Below, in pieces: positions 1 to 7,194 of a stretch of DNA of 64,000 bases. The notes below the pieces were generated by a model. The model was not told the DNA's origin and made no database searches. It saw only the letters and a list, made by a program, of their open reading frames with translations. Origin of the DNA: Enhygromyxa salina (GTDB lineage Bacteria > Myxococcota_A > Polyangia > Nannocystales > Nannocystaceae); contig NZ_PVNK01000112.1 of assembly GCF_002994615.1 (NCBI RefSeq), forward strand, positions 1 to 64,000. The letters are read 5' to 3'. The translations under genes and the position numbers were made by a program. Position 1 is the first letter of the stretch. The number at the start of each line of letters is the position of its first letter.

Positions 1-1
1 G

Positions 2-94
2 GCCCCCGACGCCCCGGCCCCCGACGCCAAAGATCCGACCGGCGCCGACCAAAAAGACGACGCCAAAAAAGACGACGCCAAGGCGGACGGCTGA
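2..94 (+). CDS. C-terminal end of a truncated upstream gene (unknown protein)
   Basis: An open frame runs from the window edge to a TGA at 92-94. It encodes only an Ala/Pro/Asp tail followed by alternating Lys/Asp-Asp-Ala units (QKDDAKKDDAKADG at the end). This looks like a charged, disordered C-terminus, common in exported or membrane-anchored myxobacterial proteins. The start and any folded domain lie upstream of the window, so no function can be given. The next gene is convergent, 12 nt away. Confidence 0.5.
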   Translation, partial: APDAPAPDAKDPTGADQKDDAKKDDAKADG

Positions 95-106
95 GCGCCT
101 GAGCGC

Positions 107-1240
107 CTAGAGGTGCTTCGCAACGTCGGGCTTGCGGACCTTCCAGATCCAGCCGTCGTACAGGAAGTGCAGCAGCGAGGTCGCCGTGTAGTACACGAGG
201 TAGGGCTCGCTGCTGCGGTGATCCACGAGGGCGAAGAACAAGCCTGACAGCGCGAGCGCGATGATCGGGCCCCAGACCAGCGGGCGCGCGAGCATCCGGG
301 CCGCGACGCCCCGCTGCGCGTCGGCCCGCGCGGCGAACTTGCGGCGGCCGAACACGTGAAAAAAGAACACGTACTCGACGGCGTGGGCGACCCCGAAGCA
401 CAGGTAGCCGACGATCGGTCCGTGGGCCACGAACACCGCCAGCAGCGCCGCCGTCGAGCTCAAAAAATTAATCCGCGGGATCCGCTCGCGCAGCTCGAGG
501 GTCGCGGCGCGCTCGTGGCCGAGCCAGCTCAGGCCGAGGTTCAAGGTCACGCTGGCGACGAGGGCCAGGACCGCCCAGCCCAGCCAGCCGTGGATCAGCG
601 GGTCGACGGTCTCCAGCAGCTTTCGGGCGTTGCCGATCCCGGCGAAGGTCGAGGGCCGGAACATCGTGGTGAGCACCGCCGTGAGCGCGACCGCGGACCA
701 CAGCAGGCGCAGATCTCGACGACCGTGCGCGCGCGTCTCGAGCCCGCCGCGAGCCTTGGCCGCGTAGATCCGGGCGATCCCGTGGCGCTGCATGATCGTG
801 TGCCACATGTTCCAGGTGCCCGTGACGATCAGGACCAGCATCCACGGCCGCAGCTTCAGCCCGAACAGCTCGAGGCGCAGCTCGCCCTGGACCCGCAGGA
901 TCAGCGCCAGCGCGACGAACAACAGCGCGGGGACCACGGTGTAGGCCCGCAGCCGCTGACGAAAGGTCTCCCGATCGCCGTAGACCAACAAGAAGGTGTA
1001 GTGGCGATGGACGTAGCTGACACCGAGCGCGAGCAGCATCGCCAGGCCCAGGCCCGGCTCGGTCCCGTTGCCGTCACGTCCGCCGATCGACCAGCTCCCG
1101 TCGAGGCCCAAGACGAAGACCACGAACAGGTAGAAGGGGACCCACGCCCAGGCGATGCAGGCCGAGTCGAAGCATGGGCCGACCAACCAGCCTGGCCCGC
1201 TCGCGGACGACCTCAGATCTGCGCTTCCCGCGGTACTCAT
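107..1240 (-). CDS. Multi-pass, histidine-rich membrane protein of unknown function
   Basis: About 377 aa from ATG at 1240, the first Met that leads straight into the hydrophobic part; a longer frame upstream adds only a non-membrane Arg/Ser-rich stretch that overlaps the next promoter. I count about nine hydrophobic segments. Histidines cluster at membrane borders (VHRHY, WHTIMQRHG, AHAVEY, FFFHVFG) and the C-terminus carries HFLYDGWIWK. Such paired His in a polytopic protein could bind metal or haem, but I cannot place it in a named family. It is divergent from the gene at 1387, with about 146 nt between the starts. Confidence 0.75.
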   Translation of the reverse strand: MSTAGSADLRSSASGPGWLVGPCFDSACIAWAWVPFYLFVVFVLGLDGSWSIGGRDGNGTEPGLGLAMLLALGVSYVHRHYTFLLVYGDRETFRQRLRAYTVVPALLFVALALILRVQGELRLELFGLKLRPWMLVLIVTGTWNMWHTIMQRHGIARIYAAKARGGLETRAHGRRDLRLLWSAVALTAVLTTMFRPSTFAGIGNARKLLETVDPLIHGWLGWAVLALVASVTLNLGLSWLGHERAATLELRERIPRINFLSSTAALLAVFVAHGPIVGYLCFGVAHAVEYVFFFHVFGRRKFAARADAQRGVAARMLARPLVWGPIIALALSGLFFALVDHRSSEPYLVYYTATSLLHFLYDGWIWKVRKPDVAKHL

Positions 1241-1386
1241 CGCGTTCCGGCGGCCCCCGCTGAGTTTAGGAAAGATGGCGCGCCTCCCACAGCCAAATCT
1301 GCTGTTTGGGCGCAACCCACAGGTGTGTATCATGCCGCCCTCCCCACTCGATGAGCGTCGGGAGCAAGCAAGGAGACCTGCCCACG

Positions 1387-2166
1387 ATGGAATTTGGTTC
1401 CCCGGAATGGATCGAGACGTCACTCGCCCGCCTCGACGATCTAGAGCGAGAGCGTGGACAGCACGAGGAGGCGATCGAGACCTCCGACGACCCCGCCGCG
1501 CTCAAGCAGCACACCGCAGCCCTCGATCGCCTCGACGCCGAGATCAAGTCGCTGTACGCCCAGCTCGAGGCGGTCGCCGAAGACGACGAGGACGGTGACG
1601 AAGACGACGAGGCCACCGCCGAGGTCGCGCCGCCCATCACCCAGGGCGACGACGAGCTCTCGGCCCCCCACTTCGCCGCGACCACAGCTGGGACCGCGGC
1701 TGCGACGAACACGCCCGAGGTCGTCGCCGAGACCCTCGCGTCTGCGGCCGGGAACCCGTTCGGCAGCCCGAGCCCGAGTCCCGCGGGCGGGGGCGGGGGC
1801 TTCGACGCCCCCGCGCCGATGTCCTACGACGACGACGACCTCAAGCCCAAGGGCGCCGGGGGCAAGTGGGTGTTCCTCGGCGTGGTCTTGGTCGCGGCCG
1901 CGGGGATCGGGGGCTTCTTCGCCTGGCAGAACATCCAGGCCAACAAGCCCAAAGAGCAGGGGCCGACCGAGCCCCAGCGGGTCATCAAGGCCGCCGAGGT
2001 CCCCGACGACACCGAGGCCCCGAAGGCGGCCCAGAGCGGCAACGCGACGATCTCGCCCAACGCCAACCCGGCCGCCAACAACAGCGGCAACACCAAGAAG
2101 AAGAAGAAAAAAGAAGAGAAGAAGTCCAAGCCGATCGAGCTCAAGGGCGGCGACGGCCCGCTCTGA
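1387..2166 (+). CDS. Single-pass membrane protein with N-terminal coiled coil (hypothetical)
   Basis: 259 aa. ATG 1387 is chosen because AAGGAGA lies about 10 nt upstream (1370-1376). Residues about 5-60 are a charged helix rich in Glu/Asp/Leu (coiled-coil-like), followed by an acidic and Pro/Gly/Ser-rich linker. One transmembrane segment follows (WVFLGVVLVAAAGIGGFFAW), then a Pro/Asn-rich tail ending in a run of lysines (KKKKKKEEKK). The layout suggests a bitopic inner-membrane protein with a disordered external tail. No catalytic motif is visible. Downstream is the convergent patatin gene, 19 nt away. Confidence 0.75.
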   Translation: MEFGSPEWIETSLARLDDLERERGQHEEAIETSDDPAALKQHTAALDRLDAEIKSLYAQLEAVAEDDEDGDEDDEATAEVAPPITQGDDELSAPHFAATTAGTAAATNTPEVVAETLASAAGNPFGSPSPSPAGGGGGFDAPAPMSYDDDDLKPKGAGGKWVFLGVVLVAAAGIGGFFAWQNIQANKPKEQGPTEPQRVIKAAEVPDDTEAPKAAQSGNATISPNANPAANNSGNTKKKKKKEEKKSKPIELKGGDGPL

Positions 2167-2185
2167 TCCGCCTGGCCGGACTCAC

Positions 2186-3028
2186 TCACTCGCTCGGCGC
2201 GCCGAGCCAGCGCAGCGTGTGCTCGCGAGCGCGCTCGAGGGCTGCGGCCCCGCGCGCGAGCGCGCCGGGGTGAACCCGAGGCAGGTCGTCGATGACGATG
2301 ACCTTGCGCTCGGCCCGGTCGCGGCGCTCGCCGGCCTCGTCGCCGGACAGCCGCGGCCACCGCGAGCGATGCGGCAGGTGGTGGTAGAGCGCGCGCTCGC
2401 CGGGCGCGAGCGCCGAGAAGCCGGGGCGATCGCTGATCCCCCCGTCCGCGTGGAGGCGGCCGCCGATCCGCACGGGCCCGAACATCAAGGGCAGCGCGCA
2501 GCTGGCTCGGATCGCGGGGCGCAGCGGTCCGCGCTCGTGGACCCACGTGCGACGAGCGCGGAGCTCGTGGGTCACGGCCGCGAAGGGGATCGGGCACTGC
2601 TCGATCCGCTCGACCAAGGGCTGGCTGCTGTCGGCGCGGGCGCGGGCGAGGCCGTCGAGCAGGAGGGCGTCGAGCTTGCGGCCGCGCAGCAGCCCCAGGG
2701 CCGTGCCCGGATCGCGACCCTCGTCGAGTTCCCGCCGCCGCCGCGCCCGTCGTCGAGACCGACGCAGCTCGTCCCAGCTCGGATCCCAAAAATCTTCGCG
2801 GCGCAGTCCCACGAGCATCTCGACCAGCTCCTCGCCCGGCACCCCGCTGGCCCAGAGCCCGCCCGAGATCGCCCCCGCCGAGGTCCCGACCACCCGCCGC
2901 GGGACCAGGCCGGACTGCTCCAGCGCGCAGATCAACCCGACGTGAGCGTAGAAGCCAAAGAAGCCGGCGCTCAGGACCAGGGTAAAGGGCTCGGCGGCGA
3001 GCCAGTCGGCGTGGGTTGCGATCTTCAT
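2186..3028 (-). CDS. Patatin-like phospholipase
   Basis: 280 aa. Patatin-family lipid acyl hydrolases use a Ser-Asp dyad. Here the nucleophile elbow is GTSAG (Ser50), the catalytic aspartate sits in HADGG (Asp195), and a Gly-rich oxyanion region (LSAGFFGFYAHVG) is at residues 19-31. The protein lacks a signal peptide, so it probably acts on inner-membrane or cytoplasmic lipids, like RssA-type bacterial patatins. ATG 3028 overlaps the stop of trmB by four bases (ATGA), so the two are translationally coupled in one operon with trmB first. Residues about 88-105 are unusually Arg-rich. The exact substrate is unknown. Confidence 0.88.
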   Translation of the reverse strand: MKIATHADWLAAEPFTLVLSAGFFGFYAHVGLICALEQSGLVPRRVVGTSAGAISGGLWASGVPGEELVEMLVGLRREDFWDPSWDELRRSRRRARRRRELDEGRDPGTALGLLRGRKLDALLLDGLARARADSSQPLVERIEQCPIPFAAVTHELRARRTWVHERGPLRPAIRASCALPLMFGPVRIGGRLHADGGISDRPGFSALAPGERALYHHLPHRSRWPRLSGDEAGERRDRAERKVIVIDDLPRVHPGALARGAAALERAREHTLRWLGAPSE

Positions 3029-3687
3029 AGGCAGTAGCGCATCCGCCAGACGCGTTGGCCCCGGCCCAGGGTGATCTGCTCGCGGCGGCTGCTCGCGTCG
3101 CAGGGGTTGTCGCGGGTGAAGGACCACTCGCCCGCGAGGTTGCGAAACCCGAGCGCGGCGGCCTCGACCCCCTCGAGCTCGGCCATGGCCGCGAGCGCGA
3201 GCTCGAACACGTCGCTGGCGAAGTGCAGCTCGCCGCCGGGGCGGAGCAAGCTGGCCACGACCTCGAGCATGCCGGGATCGACGACGCGCCGCTTGCGATG
3301 GCGATGCTTGAACCATGGATCGGGGAACAACACGTGAAAGCGATCGACAGAGCCCGGGGTGAACACCCGCTCGAGATCGACGTTGATGTTGACGTAGCCG
3401 AACGCGAGGTTGGCCCGGGCGGCCTTGCGCGCGCGCTCGCGGTTGCGCTCGACGAGCGCCTCGCGGATCTCGAGCCCGACCACAAACCAGCTTGGGTGAC
3501 GCTCGGCGAGGTCGAAGGAGAACTGGGCGTCGGCGCAGCCAAGCTCGACCTCGACCCGCTCGGCGACGGCCGGGATCTCCACCTGCTCCGCGCGCGCGAC
3601 CAGATACTGAGCCCCGAGCGGGTTGACGTGCTGGCGAATGCTTCGCACCGAGCGGCTTGCAATAGCAAACCCCGCCCAAGGGTGCAT
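3025..3687 (-). CDS. trmB: tRNA (guanine-N7)-methyltransferase TrmB
   Basis: 220 aa from ATG 3687; an ATG at 3744 would add 19 residues without family similarity. TrmB makes m7G46 in the tRNA variable loop using SAM. The family signature FPDPWFKHRHRKRR is present, along with the SAM-binding stretch VELGCADAQFSFDLA and the acidic loop GLEIREALVERNRERA. Length is normal for the family. The stop overlaps the patatin start (ATGA). The pairing of a tRNA-modification gene with a lipase is probably only genomic. It is divergent from the kinase-like gene at 3754, with 66 nt between. Confidence 0.93.
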   Translation of the reverse strand: MHPWAGFAIASRSVRSIRQHVNPLGAQYLVARAEQVEIPAVAERVEVELGCADAQFSFDLAERHPSWFVVGLEIREALVERNRERARKAARANLAFGYVNINVDLERVFTPGSVDRFHVLFPDPWFKHRHRKRRVVDPGMLEVVASLLRPGGELHFASDVFELALAAMAELEGVEAAALGFRNLAGEWSFTRDNPCDASSRREQITLGRGQRVWRMRYCL

Positions 3688-3753
3688 ACATTTCGGTTCG
3701 ACGCGCGGCGAGAACACTCGACAGGCGCAGCCCCCATAGTCCACGCTCGATCG

Positions 3754-4491
3754 ATGCCTGACGCGGATTTCGATTCACCTGGTCCTTGTCCCTGCGAAGA
3801 TCCGCACACGCGCGCGCGCCGACTCGCGGGCGAGCTTCGCCTCGCGCGCGCGGTTCACGAGCGGGTCATCCACGAGCTCGGCAACCCGCTCCAGAGCCTG
3901 GCCATGCTCGTCGAGCTGACCCGCGACGAGCTCCGGGCCCAGGCCCCGGACGGCCCCGGCGTCGCGCGCCTCGATCGGGCGCTGGTCTCGGTCGAGCGCA
4001 TCCGCCGGGTGCTGGTCGCCTCGGGCCGCGTGCGCGCCAGGCTCTCGGACGGCGAGAGCAGACACATGGCCGCGACCTGGGGCCGACTGCTCGACGAGCT
4101 CCTCGGCTTCGTCGGTGAGCGCGTCGAGGCCTCGCGCGCGAGGCTCGTGCGCGAGACCGCTGAGATCGACCGACTCGCGGTCGAGCCAAGCTCGATGCGC
4201 GAGGCCACGCTCGCGGCCTTGGTCGGCGTGTGCGCTCAGCTCCGGGCCGGGCGCGGCGACGAGATGACGGTGAAGGTGCGAGGCCGGGTAAGCCAGGACC
4301 AGCTGTGTCTGACCGTGGCCCTGCAGGGACCGGGGGGCCCGCTCGAGATCGAACCTCAGATCTACGCGTGGGTCGACGAGCTGCTCGCCGACGCGCGCGA
4401 CTGTGACTGCCGACCCGAGGCCGGCGCGCTGGCGGTGTGGGCCCCTGCGACGTCCAGGGTCCGACCCCCGACGCCTGAGTGGGGCGGCTAG
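3754..4491 (+). CDS. Histidine-kinase-like protein with H-box but no clear ATPase domain
   Basis: 245 aa. Residues about 28-75 resemble a DHp dimerisation helix: the sequence VIHELGNPLQSL around His40 matches the H-box (HE-x-NPL) of sensor kinases. The C-terminal 130 residues should hold the HATPase_c fold, but no N, G1 or G2 box is seen, so ATP binding is doubtful. It may be a phosphotransfer or histidine-kinase-like adaptor (inference). The N-terminus has PCPC, a possible metal site. ATG 3754 has a poor ribosome site. The stop codon lies inside the first unit of the 22-bp tandem repeat at 4480-4550. Confidence 0.6.
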   Translation: MPDADFDSPGPCPCEDPHTRARRLAGELRLARAVHERVIHELGNPLQSLAMLVELTRDELRAQAPDGPGVARLDRALVSVERIRRVLVASGRVRARLSDGESRHMAATWGRLLDELLGFVGERVEASRARLVRETAEIDRLAVEPSSMREATLAALVGVCAQLRAGRGDEMTVKVRGRVSQDQLCLTVALQGPGGPLEIEPQIYAWVDELLADARDCDCRPEAGALAVWAPATSRVRPPTPEWGG

Positions 4492-4550
4492 AATCGGCCT
4501 GTGGGGCGGCTCGAATCGGCCTGTGGGGCTGCTAAAGTCGGCCTGTGGGG
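4480..4550 (+). repeat. 22-bp tandem repeat, 3.2 copies, across a gene junction
   Basis: Units start at 4480, 4502 and 4524, with a partial fourth at 4546-4550. Each reads approximately TGGGGCGGCTnGAATCGGCCTG; the third has diverged most (GCTAAAGTC). The TAG of the upstream gene falls in unit 1, and the GTG start of the downstream hotdog gene is made by the junction of unit 3 and the partial unit 4. Every unit junction creates a CTGTGGGG string, so copy-number change would move or duplicate the start region. Confidence 0.85.
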
Positions 4551-5015
4551 ATCCCCGAGGCGTTCACGTCCGAGAGCCTGTACACGCCCGACCAGTGGTA
4601 CGTCCACGACGTCGTCGAGAGCGGCGAGGACCACCTCGTTGGGATCTGCGACACGGCCACCCTCGCCGACCACCCGATGGTGGTCGCCCAGCGCCCGTGG
4701 CCGGGTCAGCCCAAGCACATCCCCGGCGTGATCATGGTTCAGATCACGGGCACGCTCGGCAACATCCACGCGGTCACGGTCCTCGGCCTGCGCATGAGCG
4801 AGGGTTGGGTCGGGTTCGGGACCAACATCCTCGATGCGCGCTTTCGCGGGTTGGGTCAGATCGGGCCACCGCTGCGCTGCGAGCTGAAGGTCGAGGATCT
4901 GCGCGAGATCAGGGGTCAGCGCTTCGCGACCTACAAATTTCGCTACGAGCAGGAGGGTCGGGTGATCTACACGTCCCGCCAGCGCGCGAGCTGGATGCGT
5001 AGCGAGGGCGCTTGA
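4545..5015 (+). CDS. FabZ/FabA-like hotdog-fold protein, active site not conserved
   Basis: 156 aa. The region HIPGVIMVQITGTLG followed by ILDARFRGLGQIGPPLRCEL matches the FabZ pattern PGVL-x-vEalaQ ... arFr-x-pV-PGd-L, and the length fits a single hotdog domain. In FabZ the dehydratase uses His in GHFPG and Glu in the next helix. Here the equivalent strings are QRPWPG and VQITG, so both catalytic residues are missing. It may bind thioesters without dehydrating them (inference). GTG 4545 is the first start after an in-frame TAA at 4533 and is formed inside the 22-bp repeat. A cytoplasmic location is likely. Confidence 0.65.
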   Translation: MGIPEAFTSESLYTPDQWYVHDVVESGEDHLVGICDTATLADHPMVVAQRPWPGQPKHIPGVIMVQITGTLGNIHAVTVLGLRMSEGWVGFGTNILDARFRGLGQIGPPLRCELKVEDLREIRGQRFATYKFRYEQEGRVIYTSRQRASWMRSEGA

Positions 5016-5074
5016 CCCTCCGTCGCGGCGTCGACTAGCGTCTCGGACAAGCTCGTTACCCGCTGGAGACGCCC

Positions 5075-5473
5075 GTGAACCTGATCGACATCATCAACCG
5101 CATCGCGACTCGACAGCGCTGGCCGCTGCGCCAGGATCAAAACGGCGAGATCCGGGTGGAGGTCACCCTCGACGCAGGCCGCACGCAGGTCGTGACCCTC
5201 GCCTTGGGCAACGACCCCGAGGGCGACGCGGTCGCCTACGTGTGGTCCGTCGCCGGTCACATCTCGGTCGCCCGGGACCTCGCCGCGGTCATGCGCTACT
5301 CGGTCCGCCTGTCCTATGGCTGCACCGCGATCAAAGACGACGAGGTGATCGTCAAGCACTCCCTGCGCGTCGCGGGCAGCGACGACAACAGCTTCCGCAA
5401 GGCGATGTTCTTCGTCGCCCGCGCCGCCGACACCCTCGAGGCCGAGGCCTACGGCGGCGCCGACAACAACTGA
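5075..5473 (+). CDS. YbjN / type III secretion chaperone-like fold protein
   Basis: 132 aa from GTG 5075, with GGAG about 10 nt upstream. The order helix - three strands - short helix - strands (LRVAGSD...FRKAMFFVARAADTLE) is that of the YbjN/CesT chaperone-like fold, as are the small size and lack of signal peptide. Such proteins bind a partner peptide as dimers; the partner here is unknown. It lies 40 nt upstream of a lipoprotein gene on the same strand and may share its transcript. The fold assignment is by eye only. Confidence 0.55.
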   Translation: MNLIDIINRIATRQRWPLRQDQNGEIRVEVTLDAGRTQVVTLALGNDPEGDAVAYVWSVAGHISVARDLAAVMRYSVRLSYGCTAIKDDEVIVKHSLRVAGSDDNSFRKAMFFVARAADTLEAEAYGGADNN

Positions 5474-5513
5474 ACCTCCTGGCCCCCGCTATCGAAACAC
5501 AGTCGAGACCATC

Positions 5514-6041
5514 ATGAAGCTCCCGTCCAAGATCTCCGCCCTGCTCCTCGCCGGATCCCTGACCCTCGCCGTCGCCGCTTGCGGCAAGCCGACCGTCGAC
5601 GGCGCCGAGAGCCGGTTCAAGGCCAACAAAGACAAGATCTCGGTGCTGATCACCAAGCAGCCCAAGAACAAGGCCGAGTTCGAGAAGAAGGTCGCCGAGT
5701 TCGAGAAGGAGCACGAAGAGGCGATGAAGGCCGGGACCGACGAAGAGAAGATCAAGAAGCTCAGCGCGCTGAACTCCCGGATGGAGAAGTACCTGGCCGA
5801 GTTCGAGAAGGCTGACGGCAAGGCTGGCGGCGCGACCAAGGCCAAGGTCGAGGTCAAGACCGGGGGCAAGGACGCTCCCTCGAACAAGCTCGACAAGGCC
5901 GGGGCGCCCGCGGTCGCGCCCGCGGCTGGTGGCAAGCTCGGGGGCGGGACCGCGCCCGCGGCCCAGCCTGCGTCTGGGGGCATGGGCGGTGGCGCCGCGG
6001 CGCCGGCCCAGCCCGCGTCCGGCGGCATGGGCGGGCAGTAG
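5514..6041 (+). CDS. Lipoprotein with Lys/Glu-rich helix and Gly/Ala/Pro tail
   Basis: 175 aa. The signal peptide ends in a lipobox (AVAAC, Cys23), so the mature protein is lipid-anchored. Residues about 25-105 form a highly charged helix (KKVAEFEKEHEEAMK), probably a coiled coil. The last 60 residues are Gly/Ala/Pro-rich and contain two copies of AQPASGGMGG, so the tail is a disordered internal duplication. No enzyme motif. It probably has a structural or envelope-spacer role (inference). Confidence 0.75.
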   Translation: MKLPSKISALLLAGSLTLAVAACGKPTVDGAESRFKANKDKISVLITKQPKNKAEFEKKVAEFEKEHEEAMKAGTDEEKIKKLSALNSRMEKYLAEFEKADGKAGGATKAKVEVKTGGKDAPSNKLDKAGAPAVAPAAGGKLGGGTAPAAQPASGGMGGGAAAPAQPASGGMGGQ

Positions 6042-6109
6042 CGGCGCGGCGTCCCCGACCGAGCTCGGGGACGAAACGATCCCGGCGGCCCGGACCTACA
6101 GCCGGGTAG

Positions 6110-6589
6110 ATGCGAGCGTCCGAGGTCGAGACCCTCCTGCGCGAGTCCGAGCGCCAAGCGCTGATCCTCGTCCTGCGTGCGCACCCCGAGTGGACGCTCG
6201 CCGAGCTCTCCCGCTGCGTCCACTCCCAGTCTCCATGCGCCGAGGCCCTCGCGCGCCTGACCGTGGGTGACCTGCTCGTCGGCGTCGGCTCCGAGCGGGG
6301 TGACCTGCAGCTGCCCGACGACGGCGGCCCGCTGATCAACCGCGCCCTGCTCGAGCGAGCCAAGCGGGCCGACGGCGAGGTCTTCGACGCGCTGGTCGAG
6401 AGCGTCATCCTCGACTCCCCTCACACCGCAGTCAGCGCCAAGTACCTTCGCGCTCGCCTCGGCGGGCCGCGCTGGAAGTTGCAGGCCGCCCTCGCCCGCC
6501 TGGTCGCGGCCGGCGTGGTCGAGCGTGGCGGCAAGACCAGCGCGACTCGATACTGGCCGCGCGGACCCACACAGCCCAAGTCGAGGTGA
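6110..6589 (+). CDS. Winged-helix-like hypothetical protein
   Basis: 159 aa. The N-terminal half (LLRESERQALILVLRAHPEWTLAELSR) and the C-terminal half (LGGPRWKLQAALARLVAAGVVERGG ... ATRYW) each look like a helix-turn-helix/winged-helix unit, the second with a typical beta-wing turn. This suggests a DNA-binding regulator. No signal peptide, no membrane segment. It stands alone between a lipoprotein gene and a secreted-protein gene. Targets are unknown and the family was not recognised. Confidence 0.55.
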   Translation: MRASEVETLLRESERQALILVLRAHPEWTLAELSRCVHSQSPCAEALARLTVGDLLVGVGSERGDLQLPDDGGPLINRALLERAKRADGEVFDALVESVILDSPHTAVSAKYLRARLGGPRWKLQAALARLVAAGVVERGGKTSATRYWPRGPTQPKSR

Positions 6590-6672
6590 TCCTAAGGACA
6601 AGCCCGAACTGACCCAGACAGCGGTCGAACCGCGTCGATGCTCATCGTCCACGATCAGTCCACGATCGGCGG

Positions 6673-7194
6673 ATGAAACGCATCCTCGCGATCTCCACCC
6701 TCTTGCTGATCCCGAACTCCGGCCTCGCCGAGGCGCCGGACCTGTGCGCCGAGGTCTACCTCGACGCCGATGGTTCGGTCGCTACCGACGACGACGGGAC
6801 GACCGTGTCCCGCTTTTGCGAACCGACGGGCCCGACCCCGCCCGTGTGGGCCCAAGACATCTGCTGCGAGCTCGACCGCGACGACGCCCGCTGCGTGCCC
6901 CCGGACGCCAACGGACGCTGCCGGTCTGGGTTCACGATGTGGTGCGAGTACGGCGAGCTGATCGACGGACGCGTGGCCTGCTACCAGCCCTTCGATGACG
7001 CCTGCGACGCGGGCTACTGTCAGGCGACCTTCGTGCCGCCCGCGGAGGCGGGCGGGGCGCTGCTGTGCTGCAACGGCCCGTGCGTGGGCTTCGACCCGAA
7101 GCACCCGATGTGTGACGGGGAGCTGTACTACTGCTGGGCGCCGTATCAGCACCAGAGCGGCGTCGTCGAGTGCTACGGGGGCGAGCCCTTCTAG
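6673..7194 (+). CDS. Secreted cysteine-rich protein (hypothetical)
   Basis: 173 aa. A Sec signal peptide (MKRILAISTLLLIPNSGLAEA) is followed by about 16 cysteines, many in Cys-Cys or Cys-x3-Cys pairs (ICCELD, LLCCNGPC), so an extracytoplasmic disulfide-rich protein is likely. No catalytic motif seen. Its stop overlaps the stop of the convergent kinase gene: CTAG at 7191-7194 supplies TAG on both strands. The overlap may let transcription of one affect the other. Confidence 0.65.
   Translation: MKRILAISTLLLIPNSGLAEAPDLCAEVYLDADGSVATDDDGTTVSRFCEPTGPTPPVWAQDICCELDRDDARCVPPDANGRCRSGFTMWCEYGELIDGRVACYQPFDDACDAGYCQATFVPPAEAGGALLCCNGPCVGFDPKHPMCDGELYYCWAPYQHQSGVVECYGGEPF

Noticed and set aside
4480-4550. 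Possible CRISPR array
   Set aside because: Units are directly adjacent with no spacers and no cas genes are in the window.
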